In this document: one piece after another, positions 8,457 to 17,640 of the stretch
Layout of the letters: every line of letters starts with the position of its first letter
How positions within the stretch are numbered: position 1 is the stretch's first letter
Assembly (NCBI RefSeq): GCF_004791165.1
Contig: NZ_SRUZ01000004.1
Location: 434,001 to 498,000 of the forward strand
DNA from: Mesorhizobium sp. M8A.F.Ca.ET.218.01.1.1
GTDB taxonomy: Bacteria; Pseudomonadota; Alphaproteobacteria; Rhizobiales; Rhizobiaceae
Length of the DNA: 64,000 nt
Direction: 5' to 3'
Made by a program: the position numbers and the translations under genes
Notes under the pieces: generated by a model
Told to the model about the DNA's origin: nothing
Databases searched by the model: none
Seen by the model: the letters and a program-made list of their open reading frames with translations, nothing else

Positions 8457-9908
8457 CTACTCCTCCTCTTCATATGCGTCCCTGAAGTCTGCGCCGATCT
8501 CGCCGAGGAAACTCGATTCCGCGCTCTGGGCGATGTCGCGATGGCGTTTCTGGTAGAGCTCCCACAGCTTGGCATTACGTCCGCCGGACAGCAGGTTGCC
8601 GATGGCGGAATTTGATTTGAGCTCTTCCTCGATCACGGCCGGATCGAAACGGTCGATCATGCGCCGAAGCGCGGCCTGAACGCCGCGCCAAGCACGTACG
8701 TGATGCTGTGCAAGGTCCTTTACCGCATCGTCGATCGCCGCCTCGCCGGAGAGAAAGCCCGGACTGCGTTCCGAGATGATGGTGACGATGACATCGTCGG
8801 CCGTCGGCAGGAATTTAAGCGGGTTGACCTCGGAAGCGCCGACCACCGTCTGGGCGACGCGCGCGCTTCCCTTCTCCTCGGCGCGCTTGCGCAGCAGTTG
8901 CATCAAGCCATCCAGCATCAGCCGGTATTCACGCCCGAATTTTTCCATTTCGGCGATCGAATCGCGGCCGAGAAAATCGGCCTCCTCGACGCCCATCCCG
9001 CGCAGGAATGCGGCACGAAGCGCCATATCGCTGGATGCGGGCTGCGCCGGGCGTGCCGGCCCAGGCGTTGGAGCGGCGCGTCGCGGCGGCGGTGGCTCGG
9101 CTGCCTGCACCGGCACATCCCAGGGATGCCCGGCGCGCGGCTTTTCAGCCTGATGCTGCACACGTCCTGCCGGGTCGGCTCCGTTGGCGAGAGGCGGGGT
9201 CGCCGCCGGCCCAAAGCTGAAATCGTCATCGAAGCTGGCCGGCTTTGCCGCATGCCCTGACGCATCGTTGCGCGAAGGCATTTCGCCGAACCCGAACGGA
9301 TCTGGCTGACTTCGAGCAGCGACATCACCGGATTGCGACGTCGCCACCGGGTCGAGGCTGAACGGGTCGTCAAAGGCAGGCGAACTGCCTTGGCTCGATG
9401 CGCGATCATAAGCCCCCGGAACATGCTGCTCGAACGGGTTCGGCAGGTCCGCCGGGCGTGGCGGGCGTGGTTCTTCCTCGACCTTGGCCGAGAAGAAGTC
9501 GTCGCGGGCAGGCGTTCGCGCTCCCGGCGATGACCACGCAGGTGCGGGTTGGCTCGCGACCGGAACCGGGCCTACTGACGTCCGGTTCGCTTTGGGTTGA
9601 ACCTCGACATAGAACACATAGTCGCCCATGCGCAGCCGCATGCCGCTCTGCAGCCGCATCGACCTGCCAGGTCCCAGGGGGCTGTCGGAGTCATCGACGA
9701 ACAATCCGCTGCTGGACGTGTCGGTAATGAAATAGCCATTCCGGTCGCCGCTGATCTTGCAATGCGCGCGCGAGACGAACATGTCCGGGTCGTCGATCTG
9801 CCAGCCGGCGTCGGCGCTGCGCCCGACTACCAATTCGCCCTCCTCCAGCCGGCTCTGCCTGACTAGTTGCGAGCGCGGGCCTTGTTCCAACGTCAGCAGC
9901 AGGCTCAT
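8457..9908 (-). CDS. tagH: T6SS FHA-domain protein (TagH/ImpI/Fha)
   Basis: 483 residues. An N-terminal FHA domain (about residues 20-100) contains VVGRSADA, the phosphothreonine-binding SRAHC motif and a DTSSSGLFVDD loop. A long Pro/Asp-rich linker (about 110-290) is followed by a conserved C-terminal helical domain typical of type VI FHA proteins. In Pseudomonas and Agrobacterium, Fha recognises phosphorylated partners (Fha itself or TssL) and switches assembly on. No PpkA-type kinase is visible in the window, so its phospho-partner and kinase must be elsewhere or control may be independent of phosphorylation. Its ATG overlaps the tssG stop (ATGA). Confidence 0.92.
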   Translation of the reverse strand: MSLLLTLEQGPRSQLVRQSRLEEGELVVGRSADAGWQIDDPDMFVSRAHCKISGDRNGYFITDTSSSGLFVDDSDSPLGPGRSMRLQSGMRLRMGDYVFYVEVQPKANRTSVGPVPVASQPAPAWSSPGARTPARDDFFSAKVEEEPRPPRPADLPNPFEQHVPGAYDRASSQGSSPAFDDPFSLDPVATSQSGDVAARSQPDPFGFGEMPSRNDASGHAAKPASFDDDFSFGPAATPPLANGADPAGRVQHQAEKPRAGHPWDVPVQAAEPPPPRRAAPTPGPARPAQPASSDMALRAAFLRGMGVEEADFLGRDSIAEMEKFGREYRLMLDGLMQLLRKRAEEKGSARVAQTVVGASEVNPLKFLPTADDVIVTIISERSPGFLSGEAAIDDAVKDLAQHHVRAWRGVQAALRRMIDRFDPAVIEEELKSNSAIGNLLSGGRNAKLWELYQKRHRDIAQSAESSFLGEIGADFRDAYEEEE

Positions 9909-10972
9909 ACGGCTGCCTCCGCCATTTCCGGCCGCCAGCCGACGATGGTGTGCAACCTGAGATCGTCGGCGTCACCCTTTTCGGCGGGACGCGCCAGCCA
10001 CGTCGTCCGGCCAAGCTGGACAGTCCCGACCCGTGGCGGCGGCACGGCTTTGCGCGCGAGCACGATGCGCAAATCGACGTCGAGCGTCTCGCCGATCATA
10101 TCGCGTACCGCCTTCTTGAACAGGCCAAGACGCCGTTCGCCGGGCAGGAACGACCTGAAGGCGTCTAGGCTCAGCGGACCGACGCGCAGTTCGATCCTGC
10201 TTTGGCGGCTGAAGACCCGCGGCCCGATCGTCGCGCCGCGTCCGAGCCCGGCATGGGCCTTGCCGAGACGCGTCTGCAGTGCCGTCGGTATGGTGGTCCA
10301 AGCGGCAACGAATTCTTTGACCTGCACCGGCACCTTGAAGGCGGTGGCGAGAAACAGCGTCAGCCGCTCCACGCCGTCGACCTGGCTGGCGAGCGATCCA
10401 GCCTGTCGCAGTCGCACGGTGTCAAGTTCGGGATCCTGGGTGCCGGGGAGGCCGATCCCCGACATTGCCTCCAGCATGGCGCGAACACGCCCGCCGACGG
10501 ACCGCTCGACCTGCACCGCCGGATGCGCGTCAGCCCAGGCGCGATAGTAAAGGGCCATCATGCGGTGCTGCAGGATGTTGACGAAATCGACGAAGGTCGT
10601 GTCGCTGGTCTGCGCGGCGTCGGCCCCGGTGAACCAGCGCTGGGACAGCCGGTCGAGCACCCAGCGTGTCAGATGCAATGGCATCGGTCCTTCCGGTCCA
10701 AGCAGCCCGAGATTGGCGACGGTCACACGGGCGGGGGCCTTCTCACCGGCGTCCTGGTGCTTGACGACGTCGCGGGCCGAGAAGCTCAGGCGCACATGCT
10801 GGCCAAGTCTCGCCGGCTCGCGGTCGGCCGTTCCGGAATGGCCGAACAATCCACGGCGCTGCTCCAGGCGCCGCAGCAGTTCGAAAAAGTCGAAGCTCTC
10901 CAGCAACGGTTCGGCCGCGACCGTTGCGGGCCCCGCTAGATCAGGTAGCGATTGCCGGGCGTCATCGGCCAT
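9905..10972 (-). CDS. tssG: T6SS baseplate subunit TssG (ImpH)
   Basis: 355 residues from the ATG at 10972. The family signature appears as FDFFELLRRLEQ followed by LGQHVRLSFSARDV. The chosen start overlaps the tssF 3' end by 37 bases; a longer frame reaches further into tssF but has no family-like sequence. TssG joins TssF, TssE and TssK to form the wedge of the phage-like baseplate. Confidence 0.93.
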   Translation of the reverse strand: MADDARQSLPDLAGPATVAAEPLLESFDFFELLRRLEQRRGLFGHSGTADREPARLGQHVRLSFSARDVVKHQDAGEKAPARVTVANLGLLGPEGPMPLHLTRWVLDRLSQRWFTGADAAQTSDTTFVDFVNILQHRMMALYYRAWADAHPAVQVERSVGGRVRAMLEAMSGIGLPGTQDPELDTVRLRQAGSLASQVDGVERLTLFLATAFKVPVQVKEFVAAWTTIPTALQTRLGKAHAGLGRGATIGPRVFSRQSRIELRVGPLSLDAFRSFLPGERRLGLFKKAVRDMIGETLDVDLRIVLARKAVPPPRVGTVQLGRTTWLARPAEKGDADDLRLHTIVGWRPEMAEAAV

Positions 10973-12810
10973 GGCACGTCCTCCTGCTTCTGCAGCAACC
11001 GGGTACGGGTCCGCACAAATCCGTTTATCCCTGCATGGCGGGCGAACAGCCGCGAAAGCAGAGCCGAAAGCAGCAGCGAACTTTGACCCGCCAGCACGGA
11101 CTGGTCGACATGCAGTGTCACTTCGGTGCCGCGTCCGAAACACATTGGCCCGTCGATCTGGAGCCGCTCGATCACCGGGCGTGAATCGATACGCACGATC
11201 GAATGCACGTTGCGGGCAAGGCTGGGATCGCCCCGATCGGCATAGAGGTCAAGCAAGGCATGCAGCGGATCCACGCCACGGCCTTCCTGGGCAAGGCTGA
11301 GGAAGTTGAGAGAGAGTTGCGCCACCAGTCGCCAGGCGAGATTGTCGGCGCGGGATTCGCCCGCCGCGCTGGCCGGGAGGGATGCCGGGATGGCCGCCTG
11401 TGGCGCCCGCAGCGCTCCAAGCAAGCGCACCGCTTCGACCGGATCGGCCGTTTCCAGCGTAAGCGTCGGCGTGTCGTCCAGGATAGGCAGGTCGCGATTG
11501 GTACACAGCGCCGAGATGTCGAGACGCTTCAGCGGCCGGTTTGGCACGCTTCCTGCCGGCCGCGAGACGGCGATAAAGACGTCGTCGCCCGTGTAGGAGG
11601 TGCGGGTCAGACCTTCGCGCCGCTCATCTTCGGTGGCTCGGCGCGGGCGTCGCTCGGTCGAATAGACCCAGCCGCTGCCGCGATTCTGCCCCAGGCTGAA
11701 CAATTCGGGAATTGTCGCCTCGCCGCTCTCCGCATCGGCGTCCTCGACCCGGGTGACCCGGAAGATCTCGAAATCCCGCGCCCGGGTGCGGTCGGCGTGC
11801 AGCACCTGGCGCGTTTTGCGCGGATCGATCTCGATGACGTTGCATTCGCGTTCGAACAGATTGATGACCGGCGTCACGAACAGCTCGAAATCGGCAACCG
11901 TCACATCGGCGAGTTCGGGTACCAGACGCCGGAACACGAAGATGATCTCGATCCCCGCATCGCACGTGCGGACCACGGGCTGGAGGCCGGCGACCCGTAC
12001 ATAATGGAAGCGCTCCGGGATCATGAAATATTCGCGCAGCAGCCGGTATCCCTCGAAGGTCGGACGGGTGCGTGGCATCAGCGCTTCGTCGTCGCGGATG
12101 CCGATCATTTCGGGCTCGGGCAGCGCCGTTAGCGGATTGGTCTTGCCTTCCGCCCGCGCGCCGAGAGCCGAGCAGGCGCCGAAGATCGCATCGAAAAGCA
12201 ATGGTGCCCTGGCACGCCCGGCGAAATAGAGGTCGAGACGGTCGAGCGACAGTTCGCTGAGCTTGCCTTTTCCCGTCCGGGCAAGGGTGACGCGAAATGC
12301 CGCCTCGCCGCGCGCGTCGCCGATCGGCGCGATTCCGGCGGCGGCGAGCGCGCTGCGATCCTGGAAATAGCTGACCGAGGCGATCGCGATCGGCCACAGC
12401 GTGACCTCCTGCGCGGAGGTGAAGGTCGAACGTGTCGAAAGCCCTGGATTGAGGCTGGAGACCAGTCGTGTGCCGCGCGCGACGGCGTGGCCGGCAATCA
12501 TCGACTGCACCTGCTGGCCGGGTTTCAGCACAGCCATCGCCGTCGCCGGCGCCGGCGTCACCAGATCCGGGTAAAGCACATCGAGCACGGCGCGCGAGAA
12601 GCGCGAGCGCTCCGCGTCGACCTTGAGACGGGTGCGCGCGGCCAGGAAGGCCACGCCGTCGAGCAGCCGTTCCACATAAGGGTCGGGACATGGGGCCGTG
12701 TCGAGGGAAAGATTACGAGCGACCGCAGGATGCATGTCGGCGAATTCCGCGGCCAAGGCCCGGATATGGGTCAGTTCTTCTTCGTAATACTCCACGAAGA
12801 CCCGATCCAT
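10936..12810 (-). CDS. tssF: T6SS baseplate subunit TssF (ImpG)
   Basis: 624 residues, normal for TssF. The start FVEYYEEELTHIRALAAEFA and the segment DPYVERLLDGVAFLAARTRLK are diagnostic. TssF packs with TssG and TssE in the baseplate wedge around the VgrG spike. The gene follows tssE by one base (TGAGATG-type junction at 12810-12812), so the two are translationally coupled. Confidence 0.96.
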   Translation of the reverse strand: MDRVFVEYYEEELTHIRALAAEFADMHPAVARNLSLDTAPCPDPYVERLLDGVAFLAARTRLKVDAERSRFSRAVLDVLYPDLVTPAPATAMAVLKPGQQVQSMIAGHAVARGTRLVSSLNPGLSTRSTFTSAQEVTLWPIAIASVSYFQDRSALAAAGIAPIGDARGEAAFRVTLARTGKGKLSELSLDRLDLYFAGRARAPLLFDAIFGACSALGARAEGKTNPLTALPEPEMIGIRDDEALMPRTRPTFEGYRLLREYFMIPERFHYVRVAGLQPVVRTCDAGIEIIFVFRRLVPELADVTVADFELFVTPVINLFERECNVIEIDPRKTRQVLHADRTRARDFEIFRVTRVEDADAESGEATIPELFSLGQNRGSGWVYSTERRPRRATEDERREGLTRTSYTGDDVFIAVSRPAGSVPNRPLKRLDISALCTNRDLPILDDTPTLTLETADPVEAVRLLGALRAPQAAIPASLPASAAGESRADNLAWRLVAQLSLNFLSLAQEGRGVDPLHALLDLYADRGDPSLARNVHSIVRIDSRPVIERLQIDGPMCFGRGTEVTLHVDQSVLAGQSSLLLSALLSRLFARHAGINGFVRTRTRLLQKQEDVPWPMTPGNRYLI

Positions 12811-12811
12811 C

Positions 12812-13564
12812 TCAGGTCTCCCGGAATTCGGTTCGTGCCAGGCCGTTGTCGAGATTGATCGTGGTGCGCAGCCGCATACGCTCCGGTGTAGGGGCCATGA
12901 TCAGCACCGCGTCGATCTCGATCTTGAGGCCGACGCTTTTGTCGCCGAGCGTGACGTTGACGGTCGTGGCGCTCTCTTTCAGGCGTGGCTCGAAGGTGGC
13001 AAGCACCGCGCGGATTTCGCGCGCCAGCGCATCGCGGTCGAAATCCCGCGAAGAACGCCCGGAAAAGGACGGCACACCATAATTGACCACGCTGCGGCGC
13101 ACCTCCGGAAAGTCGGAGAGCGACGGCAGTTCGTCCAGGGGCTGTTCGTGTTCGGTATCGGAAAGCATCGGTTCGGATTCGAAGCGCTCGGTGTTGAACA
13201 GGGCCTCGATGTCGCGCCGCACGGCTTCTCTCAACACGCGTGCCGAAACCACCACGCCGCGGCTTTCGATTTCGGCGCGATGCTCGGTCTGGAATACCAG
13301 CAGGTGCAGGCGCCGTTTCTGCTCGGGCGTGAGTTCGGCGTCGGCATCGATGGCGCGCGCGCTGCCTGTAAGGAGAGCCTCGACGCGCTCGGCGCCGAGT
13401 TCTTCATCCAGCAGACGGCGCAGCCCGTCGATCTCCGATGCCAGCCCCGGCAAGTCGTTGACAAGGCGGTCCCAGAGCGAGGGCTGGACCGCCTCGCGCT
13501 TTGCCCGCGAACTGCCGGCAAGCTGCGGCTTCGCGCCAGGCCGCTTGGCCTCACTTGCCGACAT
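12812..13564 (-). CDS. tssE: T6SS baseplate subunit TssE (gp25-like)
   Basis: 250 residues, longer than many TssE proteins (about 130-180). The gp25-like part lies toward the C-terminus, with RSVVNYGVPSFSG, an IRAVLATFEPRL segment and a beta-rich end. The first 100 or so residues (KREAVQPSLWDRLVNDLPG and an acidic helical region) form an N-terminal extension. TssE nucleates sheath polymerisation at the baseplate. The 14-base overlap with the end of hcp shows operon coupling. Confidence 0.92.
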   Translation of the reverse strand: MSASEAKRPGAKPQLAGSSRAKREAVQPSLWDRLVNDLPGLASEIDGLRRLLDEELGAERVEALLTGSARAIDADAELTPEQKRRLHLLVFQTEHRAEIESRGVVVSARVLREAVRRDIEALFNTERFESEPMLSDTEHEQPLDELPSLSDFPEVRRSVVNYGVPSFSGRSSRDFDRDALAREIRAVLATFEPRLKESATTVNVTLGDKSVGLKIEIDAVLIMAPTPERMRLRTTINLDNGLARTEFRET

Positions 13565-14033
13565 AGACGTCCATTTCGATCTCGTCGTCCTTGTCGTAGA
13601 CGAACTTGATCTTCTTGTAGGCGAAGCTGACTTCTTCCTCGATAAGATCGGCCTCGTCGGCGGCCTGCCGCATATCGTACTCCATGACCGAGGCGTCGGT
13701 GAGCGTCACAACCAGATAGTCGCTGGTCTCGCCGTCAATGGTGCGGCGTGCCGAGAACACCACCTCGTCGAGCGCCTTGTTCTCGAACAGCGCCTTTTTC
13801 AGATAAGGCGACGACTTATCGTAGTGCTTGATGAATTTGATCATTCCCATCGACACACGGCCGCGTCGCGAAAGCGAATTCGGGTCGTAGGGCGCTATCA
13901 TCTTGTAATCGACGCCATGCACTTCGATCTCGTCCTCATGGCCGTCGCGCTTGCTCGGGCCCTTGATGTCCGGAACTTTCAAAAATCCATCGATCTTCAT
14001 TGAAGGAGCCTCGCTTCTCTCTGTGGTAGGCAT
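13551..14033 (-). CDS. hcp: T6SS inner-tube protein Hcp (TssD)
   Basis: 160 residues from the ATG at 14033, which has a GGAG ribosome binding site. An internal ATG at 14000 gives a 149-residue product starting MKIDGFLKVPDIKGPS, the more usual Hcp N-terminus; both starts are plausible. DGHEDEIEVHGVDYKM and the C-terminal SFAYKKIKFVY beta strands match Hcp. Hexameric rings stack to form the expelled tube and can act as effector carrier. Placement between tssC and tssE means tube, sheath and baseplate genes are expressed together. Confidence 0.95.
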   Translation of the reverse strand: MPTTERSEAPSMKIDGFLKVPDIKGPSKRDGHEDEIEVHGVDYKMIAPYDPNSLSRRGRVSMGMIKFIKHYDKSSPYLKKALFENKALDEVVFSARRTIDGETSDYLVVTLTDASVMEYDMRQAADEADLIEEEVSFAYKKIKFVYDKDDEIEMDVYVGK

Positions 14034-14082
14034 TGTCTTTCTCCACCGCTTTCAAACGAAACAGGATGACCTCGCTGCGACT

Positions 14083-15588
14083 TCAGCCCTTCACTGACGG
14101 CAGTTCCGATACCAGCCGGAGGGAGGCGTTGATCCCTTCCAACTGGTAGTGCGGACGCAGATAGAAACGGGCATTGTAGTAACCGGGCCGGCCTTCGACG
14201 CTGTCGACCTGAACCTCGGCCGCGGCAAGCGGACGCTTGGCCCGCGCCTTGTCGTCGGCGAAGGCTGGATTGGCCAGCACGTACCGGTTGATCCATTCGG
14301 TCAACCAGATCTCCATATCGGTGCGTTCCTTGAACGATCCGATCTTGTCGCGGGCGATCGCCTTGAGGTAATGCGCGAAACGCGACACCGGGAAGAGGTA
14401 GGGCAGGTTGGCGCTCAGCCTTTCGTTTGACTGGGCGTCGGGGTCGACGAGGCGCCCGGCGCGCGTCTCGTCATCCTGGAGCGAGTGCGCGCCGATGAAG
14501 GCTGCGAGATCGGTGTTCTTGCGGTGCAAGATCGGCATCAGGCCGAGCTTCGCCAGTTCCGCCTCGCGCCGGTCGTCGATGGCGACCTCGGTCGGGCATT
14601 TCATTGCGATCGAACCGTCGTCCGTCGGGAAAGCGTGCACCGGCAGGTTGAGCACCGTGCCGCCATTCTCGACGCCGCGGATCTGCGTTCCCCAGCCATA
14701 GAGCTTGTGGCTGCGATTGATGTTGACGCCCATCGGGAAGGCGGCGTTCATCCAGACATATTTGTTGTGGTCGCCGCCCACTTCTTCCTCGAAGGTGAAG
14801 CCCTTGACCGGAACGGTTTCCGAGCCGTAGGGCAGGCGTGCCAGCACGCGTGGCATGGTGAGCCCGATGTAGCGGGCATCCTCGCTCTCGCGGAGCGACT
14901 GCCAGGAGGCATAGGCCGGGTTGTTCACGATCATCTGCAGGTCTTGCGGGTTCGGCAGTTCCTGCCAGCTGTCCATGCGGAACAGCCGCGGCGAGGCGGC
15001 CGCGATGAATGGCGTGTGCGCCGAGGCACAGACACCCGAGATGTTGCGCAGCAGGCCGACGTCGCGCGGATGGTTGGAGAACTCGTAGGCGCCGATGATG
15101 CAGCCGATCGGCTCGCCGCCCAGCATCGAATACTCGTCCGTGTAGACTTTCTTGAAGATCGGGCTCTGGTCCCACATCTGGCCTTCGTAGTCTTCCAGCG
15201 TGTCGGCCAACTGCTCCTTGGAGATGTTCATCACCCGGATCTTCAGCTTGGTGTCCGTCTCGGTGTTGTTGATGAGGTACCAAAGGCCTCGCCAGGTGCC
15301 TTCCATCTCCCGCACTTCCGGGGCATGCAGGATCTCGTTGACCTGCGTCGTCAGCATCTTGTCGATGCCCGCGATCAGCGACTTGATCGACTTGATCGCG
15401 TTGGACGAGATGGTCGTCGTTTCGGAACGGGACTGAGCGGCCAGCGCCAGGTTGCGCACCAACTGCTGCAGTTTCTCGCTGTCGTCCTTCTTGACCTTGA
15501 AATCCTTTTCAAGGAGGCCGCTGAATTCGCCAAGATCGATGGCTTCGGCCTCGGCGGGAGCGGCTGCGGTCTTTTGCTGTTCGGCCAT
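14083..15588 (-). CDS. tssC: T6SS contractile sheath large subunit TssC (VipB)
   Basis: 501 residues. Family motifs include EGTWRGLWYLINNTET, a GEPIGCIIGAYEFS segment and VKGFTFEEEVGG. The protein assembles with TssB into the contractile sheath around Hcp. A strong AGGAG ribosome binding site precedes the ATG, and the gene begins three bases after the tssB stop. Only one tssC is present, unlike Agrobacterium, which has two tssC-like genes in its imp operon. Confidence 0.97.
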   Translation of the reverse strand: MAEQQKTAAAPAEAEAIDLGEFSGLLEKDFKVKKDDSEKLQQLVRNLALAAQSRSETTTISSNAIKSIKSLIAGIDKMLTTQVNEILHAPEVREMEGTWRGLWYLINNTETDTKLKIRVMNISKEQLADTLEDYEGQMWDQSPIFKKVYTDEYSMLGGEPIGCIIGAYEFSNHPRDVGLLRNISGVCASAHTPFIAAASPRLFRMDSWQELPNPQDLQMIVNNPAYASWQSLRESEDARYIGLTMPRVLARLPYGSETVPVKGFTFEEEVGGDHNKYVWMNAAFPMGVNINRSHKLYGWGTQIRGVENGGTVLNLPVHAFPTDDGSIAMKCPTEVAIDDRREAELAKLGLMPILHRKNTDLAAFIGAHSLQDDETRAGRLVDPDAQSNERLSANLPYLFPVSRFAHYLKAIARDKIGSFKERTDMEIWLTEWINRYVLANPAFADDKARAKRPLAAAEVQVDSVEGRPGYYNARFYLRPHYQLEGINASLRLVSELPSVKG

Positions 15589-15591
15589 GAC

Positions 15592-16128
15592 TTACTCCTC
15601 GCCCTTGCCGTCAGAAATCGCCTGGCTGGCGATCTTGCTAAGCAGCGGCTCGTTGTTCAGAAGCTGCGCGATGCGCTTTTCGGCGTCGACCCGGCCATCC
15701 ATGAAGCCCAGCAGTTCCTCGAGTTGACGCCGCATCTTGAGGATCTCGGCCAGTTGCGGCACCTGCTCGGCGACCTTGTCCGGGGCGAAATCGCCCATTT
15801 TGGAAAAGGTGAGATCGATCGCCAATTCCTCGTCCCGCTCGGCGCCTTCGGCTTGGGGCAACGTGTTCTTCACGCGCGCCTTCACGCGTGGTCCCATCGC
15901 TTCCATGAATTTGGGGAAGCGATTGGCGTCGGTTTCGACGAAATTGCGGTCCAGAACCGACTTCGACGCCTCCTTGGTCTGCGAGGCGCCGGAAAGGTCG
16001 GCCATGACAGCCATGACGAACGGCAACTCGATCGTCGTGGGGCTGCCGTAGGTTTCGACGTCGTAGGCGATCTGCACGCGCGGGGCGCGGTTTCTTTCTA
16101 TGACCTTGGCTTTGCTCTCTGCTGGCAT
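15592..16128 (-). CDS. tssB: T6SS contractile sheath small subunit TssB (VipA)
   Basis: 178 residues. RVQIAYDVETYG, IELPFVMAVMADLSG and KFMEAMGPRVKARVKNTL are typical of TssB. It pairs with TssC in the sheath, and ClpV recognises the TssB/TssC complex for recycling after contraction. It follows tssA by five bases. The ATG has an AAGGT-like ribosome binding site. Confidence 0.96.
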   Translation of the reverse strand: MPAESKAKVIERNRAPRVQIAYDVETYGSPTTIELPFVMAVMADLSGASQTKEASKSVLDRNFVETDANRFPKFMEAMGPRVKARVKNTLPQAEGAERDEELAIDLTFSKMGDFAPDKVAEQVPQLAEILKMRRQLEELLGFMDGRVDAEKRIAQLLNNEPLLSKIASQAISDGKGEE

Positions 16129-16133
16129 GCTTG

Positions 16134-17309
16134 TTACCTTTCATCCTTCTGGGCCGGCTTCTTGGGATCGGGGACGCCGGCAAGCAGCCGGAATTCCTTC
16201 AGCCCCGACGGGGCGAGATCTTCCATCAGTTCGACGAAATCCATGTGCACCATCCTGCGCACGCGCCGGGCGAGATGCGGGATTGGGCTCGACGGTTCGG
16301 TGCGGTCATAGAAGGCGACCACGAGATCGAGGCATTTGACGACCTCGTCGCGCGAGTTGATCCGGTCAGGCAGGCCGGCGCTGGCTTCCACACGGCTTGC
16401 CACACTTGCCATCGTCTCGGCTCCATGACCGTTTTGGGTGGGCGTCGGTGCCGGTTGAGCCGGCTGCGGTGCAGGGTTTGCCGCACCGTTGGCCATTGCG
16501 CCGGTGCCGGAATTCCGCTCCAGCGTCGTCAGCAAGCGCTGCAGGAACTTCTTCAGATCCGGAACGGCCGCGCCGTTGCCGTCGATGCGGGCATTAAGCG
16601 CGGTATCCACTGCCTCCAGCGCCGAAATCGCTGCGTGCGCATCGGCCAAAAGTGTCGTGACAGCGTCCGCGGCCTGATCGATCTGTGCCGCGCATCCTGT
16701 GCGCACCCGGTTCAGCAACTGGTTGTGAGCGGCCGTCAGCGCCGCCTTTTCGGCGGTCCCCAGCCCAGAGGCAGCTTCCTGGAGCATGACGCGCTCGTCG
16801 AGCGCTGCCTGTTCCAGGTCTCGCCCGCTGATCGGCCCGATGGCGCGCGGTGAGAAGAAGACGGTCTGCCTGATGTTCGCCAGCAGGCCTTCCTTGCCGT
16901 TCTGGAGGTCGAGCAGCGCATTGATGCGTCGTAGCGCTGCGTCGCGGGGCGTGGCACTCGTCCGCAAAGCCGGATGCATCGTATCCCAATACTGGTCGAA
17001 AGTTCTTGCGATCAGGGTTAGCCCCTGGGTGAGGCCGGCGAGTTTCTCTTCATTGGCCAGCGCGCGCGTGACGATGACCAGAAGGCGCAAATCCCGGCCG
17101 CGCGACCGCAGTTCTTCTGATTTTTCGAGGACGGCCGCCCAGTCGACTGAGCTGGTTGATTGCGAAGCCTTGTTGCCACCGTCGTGGACGACCTTGAGCT
17201 GGGCTTCCGTGAGCCGCTCCAGCTCTTGAAAGGCCGGGTCGTTGCGTAAATCCTCTCCCGACGGGTTCGCACCGTTCAGAGGATTCAGCCAGAGTGCGAG
17301 ATCAATCAC
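16134..17309 (-). CDS. tssA: T6SS assembly protein TssA (ImpA N-terminal domain)
   Basis: 391 residues if translation begins at the GTG at 17309, read as MIDLALWLNPLNGANPSGEDL, which matches the TssA N-terminus. A GGGGG stretch five bases upstream serves as ribosome binding site. The frame stays open to a TTG at 17378, but those 23 residues lack family character. The ImpA-type N-terminal domain covers roughly residues 5-125; the C-terminal part contains a Pro/Ala linker (PAPQPAQPAP) and a helical end. TssA coordinates baseplate docking and tube/sheath polymerisation. It is the first gene of the leftward operon and is divergent from clpV. Confidence 0.92.
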   Translation of the reverse strand: MIDLALWLNPLNGANPSGEDLRNDPAFQELERLTEAQLKVVHDGGNKASQSTSSVDWAAVLEKSEELRSRGRDLRLLVIVTRALANEEKLAGLTQGLTLIARTFDQYWDTMHPALRTSATPRDAALRRINALLDLQNGKEGLLANIRQTVFFSPRAIGPISGRDLEQAALDERVMLQEAASGLGTAEKAALTAAHNQLLNRVRTGCAAQIDQAADAVTTLLADAHAAISALEAVDTALNARIDGNGAAVPDLKKFLQRLLTTLERNSGTGAMANGAANPAPQPAQPAPTPTQNGHGAETMASVASRVEASAGLPDRINSRDEVVKCLDLVVAFYDRTEPSSPIPHLARRVRRMVHMDFVELMEDLAPSGLKEFRLLAGVPDPKKPAQKDER

Positions 17310-17640
17310 ACCTACCCCCAGCAAAGGGCCCTGTGACCCATGTGACGCAACGTTATCATCGGTCCCATGCCACGACAATTGAGCACTTCCTCAAAAACTA
17401 ACAGAAGCTGAATGCTCCAGTAATCTTTCGACCAACCCATTGCGCGGTTGGCGGGCCGGGTAAGTAAAATGGCTCGCGTGGGTCAGACCGCAATCCGGGT
17501 TTGTTGCAGGAGTTTGCAAGGCTTGTGTAACCACGAGGTGCCGCCTGAACCGAGCCGGAAGGCCTCGTTCGTCACACGGCTTTGTCAAGCAGCCGCTTCT
17601 ATGGCAGGGTACGTTCAGCAGATCTCGGGGGCAGGTTCAA
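17310..17640. promoter_or_regulatory. Divergent tssA/clpV intergenic region
   Basis: This 331-base stretch should hold promoters for both T6SS units. On the minus strand a TTGTCG (17373-17378) and TAACGT (17349-17354) pair, 18 bases apart, is a weak sigma-70-like candidate about 40 bases upstream of the tssA GTG. I see no convincing sigma-54 element (TGGCAC-N5-TTGC). clpV is preceded by a GGGGGCAGG ribosome binding site. No repeat or RNA gene was recognised. Confidence 0.45.

Noticed and set aside
17310..17640. Sigma-54 promoter for the T6SS
   Set aside because: No acceptable GG-N10-GC element was found on either strand in the divergent region.
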